64,000 bases of DNA from Convivina praedatoris. GTDB taxonomy: Bacteria > Bacillota > Bacilli > Lactobacillales > Lactobacillaceae. Numbering within the stretch: the first letter of the stretch is position 1; each line of letters opens with the position of its first letter. This document shows, in pieces, positions 47,142 to 55,829 of the stretch. The position numbers were made by a program, and so were the translations under genes. The notes beneath the pieces are model-generated. The model searched no databases and had not been told where the DNA came from. It saw only the letters and a list, made by a program, of their open reading frames with translations. The DNA lies in contig NZ_CAKOET010000001.1 of assembly GCF_933208495.1 (NCBI RefSeq), positions 124,001 to 188,000 of the forward strand, written 5' to 3'.

Positions 47142-47966
47142 ATGAAAACAAGACGATCCGACCGTTTGGTCGATATGGCGCGGTACCTATTAGAGCATCC
47201 GCGTCAGTTGATTTCTCTATCTTTTTTTGCTCAGCGATATGAGTCAGCTAAATCTTCAATTTCCGAAGATTTAAGCATTATTAAGCGCACTTTTGATGAA
47301 AGAGGAACTGGCCTTTTACATACGGTTCCTGGAGCAGCCGGTGGGGTGCGCTTTATTTCGGCTATGTCACAGGCTGAGGCCCAAGAATTTGTTGCTGGTC
47401 TTTGTACGATGGTGGCCGATGCCACTCGGGTTTTACCGGGGGGGTACGTTTATTTATCCGATATTTTAGGTCGTCCTGATATTTTGCGACCAGCCGGGCG
47501 TTTAATCACTAGTCAGTATCTTGACTGTGAAATTGATGCGGTTATGACGGCTGCTACCAAGGGGATTCCTTTGGCCCAGTCCGTGGCTGAGGAACTCAAT
47601 GTACCCTTTGTGATTGTCCGTGATGATGCCAAGGTCACTGAAGGGCCAATGGTCTCAGTTAACTACCTTACCGGTTCAACGAAACGAGTTGAGAAAATGG
47701 CCCTATCACGGCGTTCCTTAAAACCAGGGGCAAGGGTCTTAATTGTCGATGACTTCATGAAGGCTGGTGGTACGATTCAAGGCATGCAGACGCTGGTGCA
47801 TGAATTCGATGGAACTGTGGTTGGAACTGCGGTTTTTGCAGAAGGTCGTTCAACGGTTCGTTTGCTGGATAATTTTACGTCGCTTTTGCATGTCGAAACT
47901 AATCTAGCGAATGGGGAACCAATTCGGGTTAATCCGGGGAATTTTGAACAAGAGATATATCAATAG
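47142..47966 (+). CDS. purR: Purine operon regulator PurR
   Basis: This 274-residue regulator has an N-terminal winged helix and a phosphoribosyltransferase-type domain with the PRPP motif VLIVDDFMKAGGTI. In Bacillus and Lactococcus, PurR senses PRPP and controls purine synthesis and salvage genes. The only strong ribosome binding site, AAGGAGG (47106-47112), is 29 bases before ATG 47142. A hairpin (GGTGCT/AGCATC) lies between and would bring them closer. glmU follows eight bases after the stop. Confidence 0.94.
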   Translation: MKTRRSDRLVDMARYLLEHPRQLISLSFFAQRYESAKSSISEDLSIIKRTFDERGTGLLHTVPGAAGGVRFISAMSQAEAQEFVAGLCTMVADATRVLPGGYVYLSDILGRPDILRPAGRLITSQYLDCEIDAVMTAATKGIPLAQSVAEELNVPFVIVRDDAKVTEGPMVSVNYLTGSTKRVEKMALSRRSLKPGARVLIVDDFMKAGGTIQGMQTLVHEFDGTVVGTAVFAEGRSTVRLLDNFTSLLHVETNLANGEPIRVNPGNFEQEIYQ

Positions 47967-47974
47967 GAGTTACC

Positions 47975-49351
47975 ATGAAGAAAGTAAATGTTGTAATCTT
48001 AGCGGCTGGAATGGGATCGCGGATGCATTCAGGTTTACCCAAAGTTTTACATCAAGTGGCCGGTAAACCGATGATTGACTGGGTATTAGATGCCGTTGAG
48101 CCATTACAACCAGATAAATTGATTACTGTTACGGGCGTTGGGGCTGAAGCAGTTCAAGAACATATAGGCAATGACAGTCACTTTGTGGTGCAAGAAAAGC
48201 AATTGGGCACAGGTCATGCTGTTCAACAGGCCTATCCAGAATTAAAGAATAGTGAGGGGGTTACCCTGATTATGGCCGGTGACACACCGATGTTTCGTAC
48301 TGAAACCCTAAATGAATTAATTCAGGAACATGAACGTGGTAATAATGCGGTCACGGTGTTAACGGCCGATGCTCAAGATCCAACTGGTTATGGCCGGATT
48401 GTCCGTGGCGATGATGGTTTAGTTTTAAAAATCGTTGAACAAAAAGATGCCAGCGTTACTGAACGTCGGATTCATGAAATCAATACCGGAGTTTATGTTT
48501 TTAATAATCAGCTTTTGTTTAGTGCTTTGGCTGAAGTTAAAAATGATAACGTTCAGCAAGAATTTTACTTGCCGGATACGTTGGATATTTTGCGGACTCA
48601 AGGCTACCAAATCGGTGCTCATCAAATCCAAGATTTTACTGAGTCTTTGGGCGTTAACGATCGCGTAGCCTTGTCTGTGGCTAACCAGGTGATGCGCCAA
48701 CGGATTAACCGTCGACATATGCTAGCGGGAGTGGAGTTTATTGACCCCCAAACTGTCTACATTGATGACCAAGTGGAAATTGGGCAGGACACGGTCATTG
48801 AAGGGAACGTTAGTTTGCAGGGAAACACGGTGATTGGTCAGGCTAATCACATTACAACGGGAACAGTAATTAAAGATAGTCAAATTGGCGATAACAATGT
48901 GATTACCAGTTCTCATATCGAAGAATCAACGATTGCTAACGAAGTGACAGTTGGGCCAAATGCTCATTTGCGGCCTAAAAGTCACTTGGCAGATCAAGTG
49001 CATATTGGTAATTTTGTGGAAGTTAAGGCGGCTGAGATTGGTCGTGGTACCAAGGTAGGACATTTGACCTATGTAGGCAATGCAACGCTGGGTGAAGATA
49101 TTAATATTGGCGCTGGAACTATTTTTGTTAACTATGATGGTGTTAATAAATTTCAGACGATGGTCGGTGACCGAGCCTTTATCGGATCTAATACTAAGAT
49201 TATTGCCCCAGTTAAAATTGCTGAAGAAGCTATTACTGCGGCTGGTTCAACCATTACTGAAGATATTGAAAGACACGCTATGGGGATTGCGCGTTCCCGT
49301 CAAACGAATAAAGAAGATTTTTGGCAAAAAATGCCACATAAAAAGGGATAG
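47975..49351 (+). CDS. glmU: Bifunctional GlmU (N-acetyltransferase/uridyltransferase)
   Basis: This 458-residue enzyme makes UDP-GlcNAc for peptidoglycan. The N-terminal pyrophosphorylase has LAAGMGSRMHSGLPKVLH and the C-terminal half is a left-handed beta helix with repeated hexapeptides ending in NYDGVNKFQT and IGSNTKIIAPV. The purR-glmU order is conserved in Firmicutes. A terminator overlaps the stop codon. Confidence 0.97.
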   Translation: MKKVNVVILAAGMGSRMHSGLPKVLHQVAGKPMIDWVLDAVEPLQPDKLITVTGVGAEAVQEHIGNDSHFVVQEKQLGTGHAVQQAYPELKNSEGVTLIMAGDTPMFRTETLNELIQEHERGNNAVTVLTADAQDPTGYGRIVRGDDGLVLKIVEQKDASVTERRIHEINTGVYVFNNQLLFSALAEVKNDNVQQEFYLPDTLDILRTQGYQIGAHQIQDFTESLGVNDRVALSVANQVMRQRINRRHMLAGVEFIDPQTVYIDDQVEIGQDTVIEGNVSLQGNTVIGQANHITTGTVIKDSQIGDNNVITSSHIEESTIANEVTVGPNAHLRPKSHLADQVHIGNFVEVKAAEIGRGTKVGHLTYVGNATLGEDINIGAGTIFVNYDGVNKFQTMVGDRAFIGSNTKIIAPVKIAEEAITAAGSTITEDIERHAMGIARSRQTNKEDFWQKMPHKKG

Positions 49352-49368
49352 GGGACTGTCTCTTTTTA
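49340..49368 (+). terminator. Terminator after glmU
   Basis: AAAAAGGGATAG (49340-49351) pairs with CTGTCTCTTTTT (49356-49367), including two wobbles, around loop GGGA. It overlaps the glmU stop codon. Confidence 0.65.
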
Positions 49369-49422
49369 TATATCTTTGTGATAAAATATAAACTATACCA
49401 ATATAACAAAAAGGAGCATAAA

Positions 49423-50028
49423 ATGAATAAAAAAATAATGTTGGGTGTGGTGTCAGCTCTAGTAGTTGTTATTGCTGGGGTAGTGATTACGTTGCAATCT
49501 AATGCTCACCAAAAAACCAATCAAACTAAAAAAGAACAAAGTATGTCGGGGATGAACATGTCTTCGGATAGTATGAAAATGTCATCAAGTAGTACGATGC
49601 AGATGAAAATGGATGGCAAATTACCAGAAGGTTTAGCTACTGCTCAAGACCCTAAGTACAAAGTTGGCCAAGAAATTACCTTAAAGGCTACTCACATGGC
49701 CAACATGAAGAACGCTAAGGGAACTATCGCTGCAGCCTATGATACGAAATTATATGCTGTTGACTATATGCCAACTGATGGTGGTTCAATGGTTAAGGAC
49801 CATAAGTGGTTAACGATGATTGATTTCACCGATAAAATGGCCCATAAGGTCGGCGATGAAGTGACCTTGGATAGTGATCATATGGCTGGTATGCAGGGTG
49901 CTAAGGCTAAAATTGTGCAGGTTGAAAACGGTCCAGCTTATGCGGTTAATTATCAGCCAACTAATGGTGGTCAAAAGGTTATGAATCATCTATACTTAGC
50001 CCAAGATGAGATTGAAGCGCGTAACTAG
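49423..50028 (+). CDS. YdhK/DUF1541-type protein with Met-rich segment, probable copper-related
   Basis: This 201-residue protein has one N-terminal helix (about residues 6-24), a Met/Ser-rich stretch at residues 41-63 (MSGMNMSSDSMKM...), and two DUF1541 repeats (about 79-136 and 139-197) beginning YKVGQEITLKATHM and HKVGDEVTLDSDHM. It should sit outside the membrane. Met-rich sequences of this kind bind Cu(I), so a copper or redox role is plausible but unproven. There is no lipobox cysteine. The next gene, a disulfide oxidoreductase, starts 13 bases after its stop. Confidence 0.8.
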   Translation: MNKKIMLGVVSALVVVIAGVVITLQSNAHQKTNQTKKEQSMSGMNMSSDSMKMSSSSTMQMKMDGKLPEGLATAQDPKYKVGQEITLKATHMANMKNAKGTIAAAYDTKLYAVDYMPTDGGSMVKDHKWLTMIDFTDKMAHKVGDEVTLDSDHMAGMQGAKAKIVQVENGPAYAVNYQPTNGGQKVMNHLYLAQDEIEARN

Positions 50029-50041
50029 TTAAAGGTGGATA

Positions 50042-51388
50042 ATGATGGATTTTTCAGTATTATATATTGGTAGCGGTCAGGCAACTTGGAATGGTGCCGT
50101 ACCCTTGGCTAAGGCAGGAGTCAAAGTTGGTGTAATTGAAGAGAGCCAGTATGGGGGCGTTTGTTCCAACAAGGGGTGTAATGCCAAAATTATTTTGGAC
50201 AAACCCATTGAACTAGTAGAACGCATCAAGGCCATGCAAGGGCGTGGCTTAGATGGAGTTCCTAAGATTAATTGGGCTGACTTAATGGCTCATAAACATG
50301 AACTAATCGTCCCCCAAGATCATCATGGCAAACAGCGTCTAGTTGACGCTGGAATTACTACAATTACTGGCCGAGCTGAGTTTGTAAATGCTCATACGGT
50401 TGTTGTTAATGGGCAAGAATATACGGCGGATAAGATTGTCATTGCCACAGGATTGCGACCTCACCGACTAAATATTCCTGGTAAGGAGCTGTTCCACGAT
50501 AGTACCGATTTCTTATCATTAGCTCAATTACCAAAGCATATGACGATTTTGGGCGGTAGTTTTGTGGCCATTGAATTTGCAACGATTGCTAGTGCCTGTG
50601 GTGTTAAGGTTGATGTGATTACCCGAGGAGATCGAATTTTACGTCAATTTCCAGCGCAGTATGTCGCCTTGGTTAAGGCTGATTTGAAAAAGCAGGGTGT
50701 GCGCTTTATTCCGAACATGACCATTAACTCAGCACAATCAGCTGGGCAGGAAATCTTGTTGGAGGGTATGCATGAATTTAGTCTAACAACTGATTATGTC
50801 CTTGATGCTACTGGCCGGATTCCAAATCATGATCGGCTGAACTTGGATGCTCTTGGTGTGGCCTACACCGATAAGGGCATTGTCGTTGATGACAATTTGC
50901 AAACCAACGTTCCTGGTATTTATGCTGCTGGGGATGCAATTGACAAAAAGACGCCTAAGTTAACCCCCACGGCTGCCTTTGAATCCCGTTACTTAGCCGC
51001 TAAGTTTATGGGTAAAAATAATCAACCAATTCACTATCCGGTGATTAGTGAAATCGTCTTTACTTCACCTCGGATTGCTCAAGTAGGGGTTGCTTTGGAT
51101 GAAGCCTTGGCTAATCCTGATCACTATGACGTTAGTCAGGTCAGCTATGATGGGGATTGGTTCCGTCAGGTTGAAAATGAAAATGGGGCTTACCTATCAT
51201 TGATTTTTGATAAGCAGGCCAATGACCAACTAGTTGGTGCAGCGGAATTATCACATGAAGCTGATAATACAATCAACACCTTGGTACCTTACATTCAAAT
51301 GAAAATGACACGGGAGGCCTTAAATGATTTAATTTATGTCTTCCCTTCAATTGAATATACTTTACAACGACGGTTACCCTTAGTATAG
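50042..51388 (+). CDS. FAD-dependent disulfide oxidoreductase, glutathione-reductase-like
   Basis: This 448-residue pyridine-nucleotide flavoprotein has a redox-active CSNKGC pair (Cys41, Cys46), a central NAD(P) domain (ILGGSFVAIEFATIASACG) and the FAD motif GIYAAGDAID. It resembles glutathione or mercuric reductase-like enzymes of lactic acid bacteria. In glutathione reductase the C-terminal HPxxxE supplies the catalytic His; here the position reads FPSIEY, so His is replaced by Phe and the chemistry may differ. The natural substrate is unknown. Two adjacent ATG codons open the gene. Confidence 0.8.
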   Translation: MMDFSVLYIGSGQATWNGAVPLAKAGVKVGVIEESQYGGVCSNKGCNAKIILDKPIELVERIKAMQGRGLDGVPKINWADLMAHKHELIVPQDHHGKQRLVDAGITTITGRAEFVNAHTVVVNGQEYTADKIVIATGLRPHRLNIPGKELFHDSTDFLSLAQLPKHMTILGGSFVAIEFATIASACGVKVDVITRGDRILRQFPAQYVALVKADLKKQGVRFIPNMTINSAQSAGQEILLEGMHEFSLTTDYVLDATGRIPNHDRLNLDALGVAYTDKGIVVDDNLQTNVPGIYAAGDAIDKKTPKLTPTAAFESRYLAAKFMGKNNQPIHYPVISEIVFTSPRIAQVGVALDEALANPDHYDVSQVSYDGDWFRQVENENGAYLSLIFDKQANDQLVGAAELSHEADNTINTLVPYIQMKMTREALNDLIYVFPSIEYTLQRRLPLV

Positions 51389-51416
51389 TGATTAGAGGTA
51401 AATGGGCGATTGTTTG

Positions 51417-51446
51417 AACAGTGTGACCTCGGCCGCACTGTTTTTA
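51417..51446 (+). terminator. Terminator after the oxidoreductase gene
   Basis: AACAGTG (51417-51423) pairs with CACTGTT (51436-51442), followed by T residues. Confidence 0.7.
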
Positions 51447-51464
51447 TGTTGAAAGGGTTCGTAA

Positions 51465-51965
51465 ATGCAAATCTCCGGTGAAAAAATGTTAGCCGTTATA
51501 GAAGCACAAGACTATTATCAAGAGGCATTAACTGTGGCCGATGGTCAGGCCATTGAATTGGATCAACTGTTTCAAAAAGTTGATGAACATTTGATGGATG
51601 CCCAGCTAATGTCAATTAGTTTGGCAGTAAATGGCGGGGTCAGTGAAGGCGGAACCACGCTGACCTTAGAGAGTAATGTCATTAACCTGCCTTTGCGTTA
51701 TCAAAATCAATTAAAAAAGCTAGTCTATGTTGAAGAAGACTATGATGTTAATCTGTATATGTACATTGAAAATATGGATGTGAGTCAGTCCCACTTTAAG
51801 ATTGCTAAAGTCAGCTCGGTTACTGCTTATCATGATGATTTAGCCGGTGGACAAGTTAAAATTTCGCAATGGTTTGATGAACAGTTAGCACACATTGTTG
51901 AGGTTCAAAAGCAACTAGCTACCGAAGAAGCAGCTGAAAGAGAAGATCAAAATAAAAAAGCCTAA
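51465..51965 (+). CDS. Hypothetical protein, 166 aa
   Basis: This 166-residue protein has no membrane helix, no signal peptide and no motif that I recognise. It is rather acidic, with a Gln/Glu-rich C-terminal tail likely to be helical. Ribosome binding site GAAAGGG precedes ATG 51465. It converges on the 85-residue minus-strand gene and lies behind a terminator, so it is expressed apart from the oxidoreductase. Function unknown. Confidence 0.65.
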   Translation: MQISGEKMLAVIEAQDYYQEALTVADGQAIELDQLFQKVDEHLMDAQLMSISLAVNGGVSEGGTTLTLESNVINLPLRYQNQLKKLVYVEEDYDVNLYMYIENMDVSQSHFKIAKVSSVTAYHDDLAGGQVKISQWFDEQLAHIVEVQKQLATEEAAEREDQNKKA

Positions 51966-51972
51966 GTTCAAG

Positions 51973-52230
51973 TTAATCTTCGACTTGAATGCGGGCTTTG
52001 AGGTGAAAACGCTGATTGTCTTGCGTAAAGGTAGCTTGTAAGGTTGGGTTGCGTTCCTGTCCTTGAACGCTTTCGAGGACTCCTAAATCTAGAGCAGTTA
52101 GGAGCGCTTGAGCCAGCGCTTTTTTACTTGGTTGGATTGAGTCACTGAGTAAAAAATCATCAAAATGTTGATGGGTGCGCTCGCCCTGCTTTTGTAGGGG
52201 TTGGATTTGGATATCAGTTAGTTTAATCAT
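51973..52230 (-). CDS. Hypothetical protein, 85 aa
   Basis: This is a soluble small protein (MIKLTDIQIQPLQKQGERTHQHF...), Gln-rich with a conserved-looking end FHLKARIQVED. I do not recognise the family. It is convergent with the 166-residue gene, with only seven bases between the two stops. Its upstream side faces the structured RNA. Confidence 0.6.
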   Translation of the reverse strand: MIKLTDIQIQPLQKQGERTHQHFDDFLLSDSIQPSKKALAQALLTALDLGVLESVQGQERNPTLQATFTQDNQRFHLKARIQVED

Positions 52231-52289
52231 AGCTTTATTTTAACTGAGAAATTAGGCTGGATAAAGGACTGGCCTTCAGCAATTTAATC

Positions 52290-52298
52290 TGTTATAAT
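52290..52298 (+). promoter_or_regulatory. Promoter of the structured RNA, extended -10
   Basis: TGTTATAAT (52290-52298) is an extended -10 element; transcription would begin near 52303-52305. Confidence 0.7.
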
Positions 52299-52302
52299 CA
52301 AA

Positions 52303-52540
52303 GTATGCGATGAGTCGAACGCGTTATTGAAACGCGATCAGCGGCCTACTGTGTTCAATCACAAATCTCGGATTAGGTGTAGGTGGTAACGAAATTGTGG
52401 AATTCCGTTATCTCACCATGACTATCAGTGGTAACACTGAGGTGACGTTACTTGTTTGATTGAAGTTTACTTTAATCACGCCCGTCGGAGCGTATCTGGC
52501 ATGCCAAACTAACAGCTAACTTTCGAGTTAGCTGTTTTTT
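52303..52540 (+). ncRNA. Unassigned structured RNA, about 240 nt
   Basis: A closing helix pairs 52303-52312 with 52493-52504. Inside are hairpins at 52320-52336 (CGCGTT/AACGCG), 52345-52383 (CCTAC/GTAGG with two small inner stems), 52387-52410 (TAACG/CGTTA), 52426-52439 (CAGTG-GTAA-CACTG) and 52457-52478 (nine pairs, loop TTTA). A strong terminator (AACAGCTAACT-TTCG-AGTTAGCTGTT) ends it. No open frame of note is present. It does not contain RNase P, SRP, tmRNA, T-box or common riboswitch signatures I know. xseA has its own promoter, which favours an independent RNA over a leader. Confidence 0.65.
52511..52540 (+). terminator. Terminator of the structured RNA
   Basis: AACAGCTAACT (52511-52521), loop TTCG, AGTTAGCTGTT (52526-52536), then T residues; an 11-pair stem with a stable tetraloop. 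Confidence 0.93.
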
Positions 52541-52543
52541 ATT

Positions 52544-52570
52544 TTGCAGTGCCAATGGGACTGGTATAAT
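52544..52570 (+). promoter_or_regulatory. xseA promoter
   Basis: TGGTATAAT (52562-52570) is an extended -10; TTGCAG (52544-52549) is a possible -35 at 15 bases. Confidence 0.7.
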
Positions 52571-52593
52571 AAAAATACGACAAGGAGGGTCCC

Positions 52594-53880
52594 ATGGCCG
52601 ACAAAAATCAGTACTTAAGCGTCAGTGCTTTGAGTGCCTATTTAAAATTAAAATTTGATGCGGATCCTTACTTGGGCAAGGTTTATCTAACCGGTGAGAT
52701 TTCTAATTTAGGAAACCGGCGGGGACGTCATCTGTATTTTTCCATCAAAGATCCAGAAGGGCAGGCAGTCATTAAGGCCGCCATGTTTTCTTATGCCAGT
52801 CGCTTAAAATTTAATCCCGAAGAGGGCATGAAAGTTTTAGCCATTGGTCGGGTTCAATTGTACGAACCGAATGGTTCCTACTCAATCATCTTGGATGAAA
52901 TGAAGCCCGATGGGATTGGCGAATTGTTTTTAGCCTATGAACAGTTAAAGCAGCGCTTACAACAAGAAGGCGTTTTTAGCCATCCTAAAAAGCGTTTACC
53001 GAATTATCCTAAAAAAATTGCTGTTGTTACCTCGCCCACCGGAGCGGTGATTGAAGATATTGCCAAAACCGTAGCACGTCGGTTTCCAAAAGCTCAAGTG
53101 GTTTTATTTCCAGCGATAGTGCAAGGAGATCAGGCAGCCCCATCGATGATTAAGCAGTTAAATCGGATTGATGGTTTGGATTTTGATGTCTTGATTATCG
53201 GTCGTGGTGGTGGATCCATTGAGGATTTATGGGCCTTTAACGACGAGGCATTGGTACGAAGGATTAGTGAATTAAGCCTGCCTGTAATTAGTTCAGTGGG
53301 GCATGAAACCGACAATACCTTAACTGATTTAGTTGCTGATTGTCGGGCGGCCACGCCAACTGCTGCGGCTGAATTAGCTACGCCGATTAATCAACAGCAG
53401 TTAAAACAACATATTAATGATTTACAAAATCGTTTGTTGGCAGCCACCAGTCAGACCATCCGTCAGCGACAAATCTTTTTAGACCAACTAGTTAATCGGC
53501 CAATTATGCGCCAACCTGATCGCCTATATACTGTCTATCAGCAACGGGTTGATGGTCTCTATGAACGAATGGTTCGGGTTTGGGCGCATCGCCTACAAGT
53601 TAATCGCAATCAATTGAGCAATTTACGACAGCGCCAGGAACAACTAGGACGCCATCTATTGCAACCTCAGCAAGAAAAGTTAGCCATGTTAGCGACTAAA
53701 TTAAACCTAGTTAGTCCATTGACGATTTTGGGTCGCGGGTATGCCATTGTGCAAAAGGACAATGCGACTATTGTTCATAGTATAAAGGATCTAAAGGTTG
53801 CCGATGAGGTTGATTTACGCTTGGCCGACGGTCAAGTTCGGGCTGAAATTACAGGAGTAGAAAATGACAGAAGCAAATAG
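52594..53880 (+). CDS. xseA: Exodeoxyribonuclease VII large subunit
   Basis: This 428-residue subunit degrades single-stranded DNA. The N-terminal OB fold ([36 protein letters not shown]) is followed by the catalytic core with [29 protein letters not shown] and [24 protein letters not shown] precedes ATG 52594. It overlaps xseB by 17 bases. folD, usually next to xseA, is absent. Confidence 0.96.
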   Translation: MADKNQYLSVSALSAYLKLKFDADPYLGKVYLTGEISNLGNRRGRHLYFSIKDPEGQAVIKAAMFSYASRLKFNPEEGMKVLAIGRVQLYEPNGSYSIILDEMKPDGIGELFLAYEQLKQRLQQEGVFSHPKKRLPNYPKKIAVVTSPTGAVIEDIAKTVARRFPKAQVVLFPAIVQGDQAAPSMIKQLNRIDGLDFDVLIIGRGGGSIEDLWAFNDEALVRRISELSLPVISSVGHETDNTLTDLVADCRAATPTAAAELATPINQQQLKQHINDLQNRLLAATSQTIRQRQIFLDQLVNRPIMRQPDRLYTVYQQRVDGLYERMVRVWAHRLQVNRNQLSNLRQRQEQLGRHLLQPQQEKLAMLATKLNLVSPLTILGRGYAIVQKDNATIVHSIKDLKVADEVDLRLADGQVRAEITGVENDRSK

Positions 53881-54088
53881 TTTTGAAGATAAATTAAAAC
53901 AATTAGAACTAATTGTAAGTGCACTAGAAAAGGGTGATCGACCCTTGGAGAGTGCCCTGACCGATTTCCAACAAGGAGTTGTTTTAGCTAAGGAATTGCA
54001 GACCACTTTGAAAAATGCCGAAGATACTTTGGCAAAGGTAATGGATGATGAGGGCCAATTAAGCGATTTGGCGTTAACCAATGAATAA
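53864..54088 (+). CDS. xseB: Exodeoxyribonuclease VII small subunit
   Basis: This 74-residue helical protein ([34 protein letters not shown]) is XseB, partner of XseA. It overlaps xseA upstream and ispA downstream (eight bases), so the three are tightly coupled. Confidence 0.95.
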   Translation: MTEANSFEDKLKQLELIVSALEKGDRPLESALTDFQQGVVLAKELQTTLKNAEDTLAKVMDDEGQLSDLALTNE

Positions 54089-54959
54089 ATTTAGTCAGTT
54101 TAGCCAAGAGTGGCAACCTAAAATTAACCAAAAACTAGCTGACGACTTGGTATTAATTTCCCCATCAAGAAATAATACTGAAATGCAGCCGATGTTAGCC
54201 TATGCATTGTTAAATGGAGGAAAACGCCTGCGTCCCCTATTAACTTTGGCCGTTTTACAAAGTTTTCAAGCTAAAATTAGCCCAGATGATTTACGGGTAG
54301 CGACCATGGTGGAGTGGGTGCATAGCTATTCATTAGTTCATGATGATCTACCAGCTATGGACAACGACCAGTACCGACGGGGGCAACTTAGTGTTCATGC
54401 TAAGTTTGGTCATGCCAATGGGATTTTAGTGGGGGATGCGCTCTTAACAGCAGCTTTTCAGGTTGGAACGTTAGCCAGTAGTATTAATCCTAAGCGGCTC
54501 TTAAAAGTAATCAATAGTTTAGCCCTGCGAGCTGGTGTGACCGGTATGGTTGGGGGTCAGTTTTATGATATGCAAAACCATCAAGGACAAGCAATTACTA
54601 AAGAATGGTTATTAGACAAGGTTTATCAACCCAAAACAGCAGCTTTGATTAGTCATGCCCTTTTGGCTGGTGGGTACTTGTTGGATTTGCCAGCTGCTGA
54701 TTGTGATTTACTACGACAGTATGGTGAAAATTTTGGTTTAGCCTTTCAAATTCAAGATGATCTTGATGATTATCAACAGGATGCTGACGAAGAGATTGCT
54801 TCCTTGCCACATTTAATTGGGGTGGCAGCGACTCAGTCCGTCAAGGCTAACCTGCTAAGTGATGCCCGTTTTTGTTTGAGGAAATTGGCACAAAGTCACT
54901 TGAATTTTAACGCTGAGTTATTGGATCAATTTTTACAGCAATTGGAGAATAAGTCGTGA
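54081..54959 (+). CDS. ispA: Polyprenyl (farnesyl/geranylgeranyl) diphosphate synthase
   Basis: This 292-residue trans-prenyltransferase condenses IPP with allylic diphosphates. The first Asp-rich motif DDLPAMD lies at residues 88-94 and the second as DDLDDYQQD further on, with GGKRLRP near the start. Product is probably farnesyl diphosphate, but chain length cannot be read with certainty. It lies between xseB and tlyA as in other Firmicutes. Confidence 0.95.
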   Translation: MNKFSQFSQEWQPKINQKLADDLVLISPSRNNTEMQPMLAYALLNGGKRLRPLLTLAVLQSFQAKISPDDLRVATMVEWVHSYSLVHDDLPAMDNDQYRRGQLSVHAKFGHANGILVGDALLTAAFQVGTLASSINPKRLLKVINSLALRAGVTGMVGGQFYDMQNHQGQAITKEWLLDKVYQPKTAALISHALLAGGYLLDLPAADCDLLRQYGENFGLAFQIQDDLDDYQQDADEEIASLPHLIGVAATQSVKANLLSDARFCLRKLAQSHLNFNAELLDQFLQQLENKS

Positions 54960-55777
54960 AGGTAGAAAAAGAGCGGGTTGATATCCTCTTAGTTCAACAG
55001 GGATTATTTAGTTCACGCGAACAGGCAAAACGAGCTGTGATGGCTGGTCAAATCCTGGGTGAAAATGAAGAACGATTGGACAAGGCCGGACAAAAGATTC
55101 CAGTGATCACTAGTTTGCACTTTAAAGGTGAACGCTTACCCTATGTTTCCCGGGGTGGGTTAAAATTGGCCAAAGCCATTGAAGATTATGATTTGAAGTT
55201 GCAAGATCAAATTGTTTTAGACATTGGTTCATCAACCGGTGGTTTTACGGATGTGTCGCTTCAAAATGGGGCTAAACGCGTTTATGCCTTAGATGTCGGG
55301 ACCAATCAGTTAGTATGGCAATTACGGACGGATTCGCGGGTGACCGTCATGGAAAACACCAATTTTCGCTATGTTCATTTGGCTGATTTTCAAGATGGAC
55401 AGCCAACCTTTGCGACCATTGATGTTTCCTTTATTTCGCTGGGCTTAATTTTGCCAACCTTAGATCAGATTTTAAGTCAAGCCGGTCAGGTAGTTGCTTT
55501 GATTAAACCGCAATTTGAAGCTGGTCGCGAATCAGTCGGTAAGCATGGGATTATCAAGGATCCAACCGTTCATTTGGCTGTATTAAAAAAAGCTTTGCAA
55601 ATGATGATTGATAATCACTTTACGGTGCAGGGACTAACTTTTTCACCGATTAAGGGCGGACAAGGAAATATTGAATTTTTGGCCTTGTTGCAGCACGCTT
55701 CCAAGGCTCAAATTAATCCGGGTATTGATCCACAAGAAGTCGTTAATTTGGCCCATAGCCAGTTAGACCAACAATAA
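54956..55777 (+). CDS. tlyA: TlyA-family rRNA 2'-O-methyltransferase
   Basis: This 273-residue protein has an N-terminal S4 RNA-binding domain (ERVDILLVQQGLFSSREQAKRAVMAGQI) and a SAM methyltransferase domain with LDIGSSTGGFTDVSLQNGA. TlyA-type enzymes methylate ribosomal cytidines; some family members are labelled hemolysins in older annotation. The start is GTG 54956, overlapping the ispA stop by four bases. argR, usual between this gene and recN, is missing. Confidence 0.92.
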   Translation: MKVEKERVDILLVQQGLFSSREQAKRAVMAGQILGENEERLDKAGQKIPVITSLHFKGERLPYVSRGGLKLAKAIEDYDLKLQDQIVLDIGSSTGGFTDVSLQNGAKRVYALDVGTNQLVWQLRTDSRVTVMENTNFRYVHLADFQDGQPTFATIDVSFISLGLILPTLDQILSQAGQVVALIKPQFEAGRESVGKHGIIKDPTVHLAVLKKALQMMIDNHFTVQGLTFSPIKGGQGNIEFLALLQHASKAQINPGIDPQEVVNLAHSQLDQQ

Positions 55778-55829
55778 ATCTACTGCTAGTTCGTACTATT
55801 AATAAGAATGTCTAAAACGAGAAAGGTCG

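Noticed and set aside
52303-52340. Hammerhead-ribozyme-like CGATGAG...GAAAC
   Set aside because: The core lacks the U of CUGAUGA and no stem II can be formed between the two conserved parts.
52303-52540. Identification as 6S, SRP or RNase P RNA
   Set aside because: There is no large central bubble as in 6S RNA, and the conserved SRP and RNase P core sequences are absent. A divergent 6S cannot be fully excluded.
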